DNA of 64,000 nt from Candidatus Streptomyces philanthi (GTDB lineage: Bacteria; Actinomycetota; Actinomycetes; Streptomycetales; Streptomycetaceae), in contig CP073042.1 in the NCBI GenBank assembly GCA_018114805.1, positions 4,943,501-5,007,500 on the forward strand. The letters are read 5' to 3'. This document shows, piece by piece, positions 58,100 through 64,000 of this stretch (its first letter is position 1; every line of letters begins with the position of its first letter). Under the pieces are notes generated by a model. It ran no database searches. It worked only from the letters and a program-made list of their open reading frames with translations, and had not been told where the DNA came from. A program made the position numbers and the translations under genes.

Positions 58100-58537
58100 T
58101 CATTGTCATCGCGGACACGTCCGGGCTCCTCGCGGCGCTCGACTCCGCACACCCTGAGCACCAGGCGTCCAATGAAGCGATTATGGCCGCGGGCCTGCTG
58201 GTGGTCCTCCTGCTGCTCGCCGAGATCAATCACGTGGCCACCAGGGAGCTCGGTCGTGAAGCCGCGCTCAGTGCGGTCGATGACATCCGGGCCTGGATGC
58301 GTCGCGGTCGCATCGCAGTCCCCGACATCACAGAGGGCCACCTGGGAGTCGCCCAGTCCGTGCGCGCCCGCTATCGGGATCTCGACCTGGACCTGGCGGA
58401 CGCCGTGAACGTGGCTCTCGCTGCCGACTTCGACACCGACGCCGTCCTTATACCCTCGATCGCCGGGGCTTGCGTGCGGTGCGCCCGCTGGGTCGCCACA
58501 AGGGGCGTTCCGGGTGCTTCCCGACGGCCTCCTCTGA
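58096..58537 (+). CDS. VapC-like PIN-domain toxin (frameshifted near the end)
   Basis: GTG 58096. PIN domain with acidic residues in IIVIADTSGLLAALDSAHPE (first Asp), LLAEINHVATREL (Glu), DLADAVNVALAADFDTDAV (two Asp). After about 58445 the frame shifts: TLDRRGLRAVRPLGRH and then FRVLPDGLL to the TGA at 58535. About 145 residues. PIN toxins are tRNA/mRNA-cleaving RNases. The pair stands between BREX and McrBC-like genes. Confidence 0.75.
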
Positions 58538-58567
58538 AGCCGGTGGCGCCGTTTGGAGGCATCGTCT

Positions 58568-58737
58568 TCGGTGGTCGTGACGCTCATTTGACGCTCGTGG
58601 CGCTTGCGTGGTGGGAGACGGGCTACGCATATGCGTCTGCCCTGGTCTTTCTGGAACCTGTCCAGGCCAACGTCTTTCCGATGATGCAGCACATGCAGTG
58701 TGTGGTGATTTCGGAGACTGCTGGTAAAGGTAGCTGA
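58568..58737 (+). repeat. Repeat unit B
   Basis: Starts GTGGTCGTGACGCTCA, as in unit A with a two-base difference later in the element (ATTT for AAAT between the two GACGCTC copies), and ends with a 57-nt ORF. It begins 31 bp after the toxin stop codon. Confidence 0.6.
58681..58737 (+). CDS. 18-residue ORF of repeat unit B
   Basis: ATG 58681 to TGA 58737 encodes MMQHMQCVVISETAGKGS, same length as in units A and C with a shared xxQHxxxVxIxE pattern. More diverged than A and C are from each other. Confidence 0.3.
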   Translation: MMQHMQCVVISETAGKGS

Positions 58738-58739
58738 AC

Positions 58740-59386
58740 TGCACTTTTGTGCCCCAGTGGGCCGCTCGGCCTCTTTTCGGCGATGCAACAGGTGGAGTGG
58801 TTGAGCAGCCCAAGATGAGGGAATTCCCTGACTATTCAGTTGTGGGGGCAATCAGGTATCCGTCGCCGCCAACACGATGTCGAAGACATTCTTGACGCTC
58901 GGGTGATGCTCGTTCCAGGACAGCGGCGACCGCCTTACCGAGGCCATGGCGCAGTTTCGTCAGGATGTCGTCTCTGGCGTGTCCACCTGAAAGGTGTCGT
59001 GTTCTTTGTACTGTTCCACGCCCATCTTGGCGCGGGTACCTAACCTCATACTGCTTTCGCCGCCACCATGCGCCACCTTCGTGCGCATCAGTGGCGACAG
59101 CCCTCGCAGGGAGGGGCTGTGATGTCCGCCGAATCGGCCATCAGCTCGGTACTTCCGGACTATTCGAAAGCGCTGGCGCAGCGTGAGCCGCACTTTCAGC
59201 TCAGGTCCCGACGGCGCTCGGCCAGGCACCTCGGCCACAATCCGTACGAGCGCCGTGCCTCGCGAAGTGATTCGTCGGCGAGCCGCTTGTCGGCGAAACC
59301 AGCCATGGAAACCTGTGCCACCACGGTCACCAGATGCGATGCGACGCAAGCCACACGTTCCTTGTGTACAAGCCTCAATTGGGGTC
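58740..59386. other. No recognisable gene
   Basis: ORFs on both strands (for example 58960-59349 minus) lack a recognisable domain and good start sites. Separates the toxin-antitoxin pair from the 3' end of the gene at 59387. Confidence 0.35.
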
Positions 59387-59881
59387 TCAGTTGCTCCTCG
59401 CGGCCGGCCATCGCCAGCAGGTCATGTAGTCGTCGGCTTCGGCGTAGGCAGAAGGGAGCTGGGGGAGGTCGTCGGCGGTGAGGCGGATGACAGTGACAGG
59501 CGTGGACGTGTCCCGGTCCTCCCTGCCCAGCACGCGGTTCAGCAGCCGACGGGTTTCGTCGGTTGTTCGCACCCGAGCAGCGATGTCCTCCAGCTCCGCC
59601 AGCTCGGCGGGGATGTCCGCCTCGGATTCCGCTGAGAGGTGTGCACGCAGGCGGTCCGCGACCTTCGCTCCAGCCTCCGACGCCTTGTCGATCACGTCGT
59701 CGCACGCGTCGAGTTCGGCGAACGCCCGCCCGGATGCCCGTACCGAGGCCCGCACCATCTCGGCCGGGTCGCCTTCGGAGCCACCCACCGCGTGTACGAG
59801 TTCCTACACAGACATGCCCAGTGCAGCGGGCAGAGCCTCCGCTCGCGGCTTCCCTTCAGCCGCCGTCGTTCCGCTCCTCAC
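59387..59881 (-). CDS. Unknown protein divergent from McrBC, one in-frame TAG
   Basis: GTG 59881 has a strong site (GGGAGGGGGGAAC) and opens VRSGTTAAEGKPRAEALPAA, LGMSV, a TAG at 59804-59806, then ELVHAVGGSEGDPAEMVRAS, VRASGRAFAELDACDDVIDK, IPAELAELEDIAARVRTTDE and TPVTVIRLTADDLPQLPSAY. 164 codons, helical with a possible coiled middle. Family not recognised. It is transcribed away from the McrB-like gene across a 163-bp gap, so a shared promoter region and a regulatory or accessory role in the defence island are possible. Confidence 0.6.
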
Positions 59882-60044
59882 CGTTCCCCCCTCCCGACCG
59901 TTTCACGTCGGGACAGATCATGGGCGCTGTACGCTTCAGAGCGCAATCCGGGCTTCGATCCATCGTCGGGTTGCTGTTTGTGGGCTGCGAGGGCCGGGCT
60001 TCGCGTAAGTTCCTGCCACTGACCTTGAGTTACTGGGGGAGACG

Positions 60045-61940
60045 GTGACTGCTGAGTATCCGGAATTCCTGCTGCCCCTGCCGCACAACGGGCCGTTGGC
60101 GCGGGGACGGCTGCTCTCGGAAAAGGGAACCAATCGCAGCCAGAAGATGATTGTCCTGGCTGGTTCGCCGGCCCGCCCAGAGGTCGTGCCCTCTTTCCCC
60201 TTGCGGATGCCGTCCTCCCACAGACTGCGGGAGCAGCTGAGGCAAGAGGGCACAATCCAGGAGACGACGACCTGGCCCGGGCGGCTCGAGGTCGTCAGTG
60301 ACGTCGAGTGCAACTCACCCTCTGCTGCGGCGGAGATCCTCCTCGGCCGCAGCGCCAACGGCTGGCTGGCGTGGAAGACCGCCGACGGCCGGCCGCTCGC
60401 CGACTTCCTGGCACAGGCTTTGGCCGGCCCCAGCCGCGCATGGTTGGTCCGCGACCCCGACATCACTGGCTTCGGTGCGGCCGACGAGGTGCGGCTTACC
60501 GAGGGTCGCGTGACACTAGCCGCAGATCGGCTGAGGTCGGGAGTGACCCCGGGCATCAGCAAGGAGCAATTGCGCGTCATCGTGGACGAGGATTATGAAT
60601 CGGCGGTCGCCTATAGCCAGAAGGCGCGGCTCGTCGACGAATTTCACGCATTCCTCTCTCGGATGCGCCCGGGAGACACCGTCTGCGTTCTCCATGGCGG
60701 TGATCTGTACGTTGGTGAGATCACCGGGAACGCCGAGCAGGCCGCCTCTGAGGACGGACACCGGGAACGCCGAGCAGGCCGCCTCTGAGGACGGACGGAG
60801 TGCGCTGCGGCGCCCGGTAGAGTGGGAGAGCGAGCGCTACCCATACGAGAGACTTCCGGAAGAACTCCAGCAGAAGCTGCACATCGGACACGACCTGGTC
60901 GATATGACGGCGGTCAAGCGCATCGTGGACGGTCTCGGGGTCTCCGACGAGGAACTGGCGGAGATGGCCGAGGAATCCACCGAGATCTCAGGTATCGCGA
61001 ATCAAGTCATCGCAGCTCGTCGTGAACTGGGCTTTCCGCAGCCGGACGAGGCCTTACGGAAGAAGCTAAACGTCCACCGAATCGAATGGTTGAACGAGGT
61101 ACGTGACCTGCTGTGGGACGAACGTCAGCTGATCTTCTACGGGCCTCCTGGTACGGGTAAGACCTACCTCGCGCAGGAGCTCGCCGAATTCCTGAGCGGC
61201 GGCCCGGAGCAGGTCAAACTGGTTCAGTTCCACCCCAGTTATGCGTACGAGGATTTCTTCGAGGGTTTCCGGCCCCGGGAGGACCCGGACACGCACGAGG
61301 TCGCTTACCGGCTGACCTCAGGACCGCTGAGGGAACTGGCCGATCTCGCTCGTCGGGAAGGCAACCGGCACATCCCGCATTTTCTGATCATCGATGAGAT
61401 CAACCGCGCCAATCTGGCCAAGGTCTTCGGTGAGCTGTATTTCCTGTTGGAGTACCGCAACAAGTCGGTCCGGCTGACCTACTCGGGAGAGGACTTCGCC
61501 CTTCCGCGCAACCTGTTCGTCATCGGCACGATGAACACTGCCGACCGGTCCATCGCACTGGTGGACGCTGCCATGCGGCGACGGTTCGCCTTCGTCGAGC
61601 TCTCCCCGAGGACCGAGCCCACCAGCGGCTTGCTGCGGCGCTGGTTGGAAGGCCAAAAGAAGGAGACCGAGCCGGCCGACCTGCTGGACGCTCTCAACGC
61701 CCGGATCGACGACGCGGACTTCCGGATCGGGCCGTCATACCTGATGAAGCCCAGCGTCTACCGCGAGGGTGGGCTGGCACGCACTTGGCGGACGAAGACC
61801 TGTCTCTGCTGGAAGAGCGCCACTACGGGGAAGGTGTGGATGTCGAGAAACGGTACGGGCTGGAAGCGCTTCAGGTGTCCGTGACCGCGCGCCAGGCGCC
61901 GGAAGCAGATGACGTCGGGGAAGGCTCCGGCGCGCCGTGA
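60045..61940 (+). CDS. mcrB: McrB-like AAA+ GTPase with DUF4357-like N-terminus (37-bp duplication)
   Basis: GTG 60045 after GGGGGAGAC. N-terminal domain includes AEILLGRSANGWLAWKTADG, the DUF4357 pattern, then PGDTVCVLHGGDLYVGEITG. The exact 37-bp duplication at 60722-60795 shifts the frame; beyond it come LRRPVEWESERYPYERLPEE, Walker A FYGPPGTGKTYLAQELAEF, Walker B HFLIIDEINRANLAKVFGEL and the McrB signature VIGTMNTADRSIALVDAAMR. A deleted base near 61783 moves the end to LLEERHYGEGVDVEKRYGLE and a TGA overlapping mcrC. 632 codons. McrB-type proteins are the motor of modification-dependent restriction. Confidence 0.85.
60722..60795. repeat. 37-bp exact tandem duplication in the mcrB-like gene
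   Basis: Two perfect copies, 60722-60758 and 60759-60795, each starting CACCGGGAACGCC and ending GAGGACGGA. Removing one copy joins EITGNAEQAASEDG to RSALRRPVEW in frame. Confidence 0.97.
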
Positions 61941-63152
61941 ACCAGGTTCACCTCGTCGAACACGCCCCGGCGAGAGTCGTATCTCTCCCGGACATGGCAG
62001 GGCGGGCCCTGGCCGCATCGAGGATCGTGGACGCCGTCCCTGACCCGTACGAGCCGGGGCTGTGGCGGCTGCGGGCGGGAAGCAAGGTGGGGGCAGTGGC
62101 CCTCGACATCCCGGGGGGTGAGACTGTCAGGTTGCGGATCACGCCCAAAGTGCCCATCGGACGCCTGTTCTTCCTCCTCGGCTACAGCCTCGACCCGCGC
62201 GGCTGGCGGGATGAAGAGGTGGACGTTGCCGGGTACGACGAACTGCTGCCCGCTTTTGCCCACGCCGTGGAGCGGCAGACGGGTCGGGCGCTACGGCAGG
62301 GGCTTCTGCAGGGCTACCGGCTCACCGAAGCCACGGCGCTCGTCGTACGAGGCCGGATCCGCGAAGCCGAGCAGGTCCGGCGCAGATTCGGTGCCGCGCT
62401 GCCGGCGGAGGTCGCGTATGACGAGTTCACCACGGACATCGCCGAGAACCGCATCCTGCGCGCCGCAGTGGAACGGCTGCTATGCCTGCTGCTACGCCTG
62501 TCCGACGTGCCCCGGGCCTTACGCACACGGCTGATGCACCAGCGGGCCAGGCTCGCGGACGTCACCCCTCTCGTGCGAGGGCAGACGCTACCGAGATGGC
62601 GGCCGAGCCGTCTCAACGCCCGTTACCACAACGCCCTCAGACTGGCAGACGTCGTGTTGGACGGGGCGTCGGCCGAACATCTGCCTGGCGGACTGCGGAT
62701 GAACGGCTTCCTCCTCGATATGAACAAGGTTTTCGAGGGCTTCGTCTGCACCGCGCTCCGCGAAGCCCTGGCCCCGTACGGTGGACACGGCACAGTGCAG
62801 AGCAGGAATGTCTACCTGGATGAGGACGACGCCATCCGGATGCGACCAGACTTCGTCTGGTACGGGGAAACGGGAGTTCCGCTGGCTGTTGCCGGACGCG
62901 AAGTACAAGGCAGGCAAGCCTCATGGCTACCCGGACGCCGACCTTTATCAGATGTTGGCGTACTGTACTTCCCTGGGACTTGAGGAGAGGCATCTCGTTT
63001 ACGCGAAGGGCAACGCGTCACATGCCGCTCACGTGGTTCGCAGTTCCGGAATCGCGCTGCACCAGCACGCACTCGATCTCGGCCAACCACCGTCGGTACT
63101 TCTCGGTGAGATGACAACTCTGGCCGCGCGCATGATGCGACCGCGACCTTGA
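61937..63152 (+). CDS. mcrC: McrC-like nuclease subunit (one inserted base)
   Basis: GTG 61937 overlaps the mcrB TGA. MNQVHLVEHAPARVVSLPDM, VRLRITPKVPIGRLFFLLGY, VERQTGRALRQGLLQGYRLT and LVVRGRIREAEQVRRRFGAA are the McrC N-terminal region; EFTTDIAENRILRAAVERLL the central helix; FLLDMNKVFEGFVCTALREA, IRMRPDFVWYGE and, after an extra G near 62893, DAKYKAGKPHGYPDADLYQM form the PD-(D/E)xK nuclease (RPDF ... DAKYK). About 405 codons. Cleaves DNA with McrB in the family. Confidence 0.85.
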
Positions 63153-63295
63153 CGCTCCAGGCCACCTGACGGTCACAGAAGGAACGCGAGGGACCTGCCT
63201 GACCTGGGTTTCCTCCATGCATCTGTGACGTGATTTCGGTGACACAGCACGTGGAGCGCGTGGCGATCTTGGAGCCGGTGAAGCAGGGCGCCTGA
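63143..63295 (+). repeat. Repeat unit C
   Basis: Contains TTGACGCTCCAGG at the mcrC end and closes with the 57-nt ORF and GACCTGCC, matching unit A (ORF plus GACCTGCT) at about 85 percent over the last 65 bases. Confidence 0.6.
63239..63295 (+). CDS. 18-residue ORF of repeat unit C
   Basis: GTG 63239 to TGA 63295 encodes VTQHVERVAILEPVKQGA, differing from unit A at the first, the seventh (Arg for Cys) and last residues only, with several silent changes. Confidence 0.35.
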   Translation: MTQHVERVAILEPVKQGA

Positions 63296-63409
63296 CCTGC
63301 CTTGGCGGGCCCCGACGGCTATCAGCAGGTCGTCATGGCCTCGTCATCGCGACAGGGTGCCGACTAGATGTCAGAGCAGGTTGTTCCCCGAAGTCCGCGC
63401 CTCGCCGCC

Positions 63410-64000
63410 TCAGGCCACGTCCCGGCCCTCCCAGCAGCCACGAAACCACGCGAGTGTCTCGGCCAGCAGTTCGCGTTTGCGGCTCTCCTCCAGAACGGAG
63501 AGGCGGAAGCTGGGACGCCGTTCCAGCTTGCCCTCCGGGATGTCGACGCCCTTCATCATCGTTGAGCTGTCGGAGCAGTTCGGCACGGAGTCTGCGGTCG
63601 GTGAAGGGCTCGCGCGCGGCGAGGTGCTGGAAGACCACCTCCGCTGTGCCACCGCGTCCGCCGCCCGGGTAGAGCGTCAGCGGCCAGATACCGCGGCCCG
63701 GCGGCCCGGTCTCTCCGAGCACGAGGAACGCGCTTGTGAGGGTCTGACCGGATCCGTGGCCGACCCATCCGCCGAGCTTCTCCCAACCAGTGAGAAGGGC
63801 GCGGACCGCGTCGACCGTCTCGGGGGAGTCGTCTGTCGCGAGCTGACGGAAGAACCGGTCGGCGCGTGTCTCCTCGCTCCGGCTTTGCACGGTGTGCTGT
63901 GCCGTGTCCTCGTCGTCCGCCTGGATGCCGTCGCCGCCGGTGATCAGGAGGGCGAGGTCGTCGGCGGTTCTGCGTTGGGTCGGATCGGCGGCACCGTTGG
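63410..64000 (-). CDS. Unknown protein of the defence island, 5' end outside window (frameshifted)
   Basis: The minus strand is open from the right edge: RTADDLALLITGGDGIQADD, RADRFFRQLATDDSPETVDA, VRALLTGWEKLGGWVGHGSG, FLVLGETGPPGRGIWPLTLY and REPFTDRRLRAELLRQLN, then after a one-base shift near 63560 MMKGVDIPEGKLERRPSFRL, SVLEESRKRELLAETLAWFR and GCWEGRDVA to the TGA at 63410. The last part is family-like and well conserved in appearance, but I cannot name it. It converges on the mcrC gene. Confidence 0.55.

Noticed and set aside
1..64000. tRNA or rRNA genes and a clear attachment site
   Set aside because: I found no cloverleaf with conserved TTCAANCC-type arm and no long direct repeat that would serve as attL/attR.

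Overview
The window is high-GC DNA (roughly two-thirds or more G+C by eye) with GTG/TTG starts, Streptomyces-type regulators, DUF317 proteins and a type 2 BREX (Pgl) locus. I infer a Streptomyces or close relative, and an accessory part of the chromosome. Layout: 0-6 kb holds a partial excisionase-like gene at the left edge, an IS5-type transposase scrap, a secreted HNH nuclease, a Tat/Sec-type TPR-like protein, a small secreted protein and the broken end of a pyrrole-carboxylate type natural-product locus (acyl-CoA dehydrogenase plus the tail of an adenylating ligase). 6-15.3 kb is a co-oriented module of an integrative/conjugative or plasmid-like element: two DUF317 proteins, a VirD4/TraG-like coupling ATPase, an XF1762-like protein, a PAPS-reductase-like protein, a cytosine-5 methyltransferase and a protein with two DnaB-N-like domains. 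15.7-36.2 kb mixes transporter operons with their regulators (an FtsX-type ABC pair, an ABC-2 exporter, MFS with ArsR-like), a LysR gene, a candidate secreted peptide/membrane-protein pair, and many truncated genes (hydrolase, MFS, GAF sensor, ctaD end, IS5 and IS701 pieces).  37.5-56.5 kb is one minus-strand operon in canonical order, pglW-pglX-pglY-pglZ-brxD-brxHI, i.e. a full type 2 BREX phage-defence locus. 57.8-64 kb continues the defence island with a VapBC-like toxin-antitoxin pair, an unknown gene divergent from an McrB/McrC-like type IV restriction pair, and a partial unknown gene at the right edge.  A striking property of the window is that most genes are broken by small lesions: one-base indels in G/C runs, in-frame TAG/TGA codons, and exact tandem duplications of 7-37 bp whose removal restores the frame. 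pglY (3.9 kb) and the LysR gene are undamaged. Either this is a decaying region or the sequence is an unpolished assembly; the sequence alone cannot decide, though one-base homopolymer errors look more like the second and the clean multi-base duplications more like real slippage. Three copies of a repeat unit, each carrying an 18-codon ORF of identical length, sit at 37.1, 58.7 and 63.2 kb beside the defence modules and are the least explained feature here.
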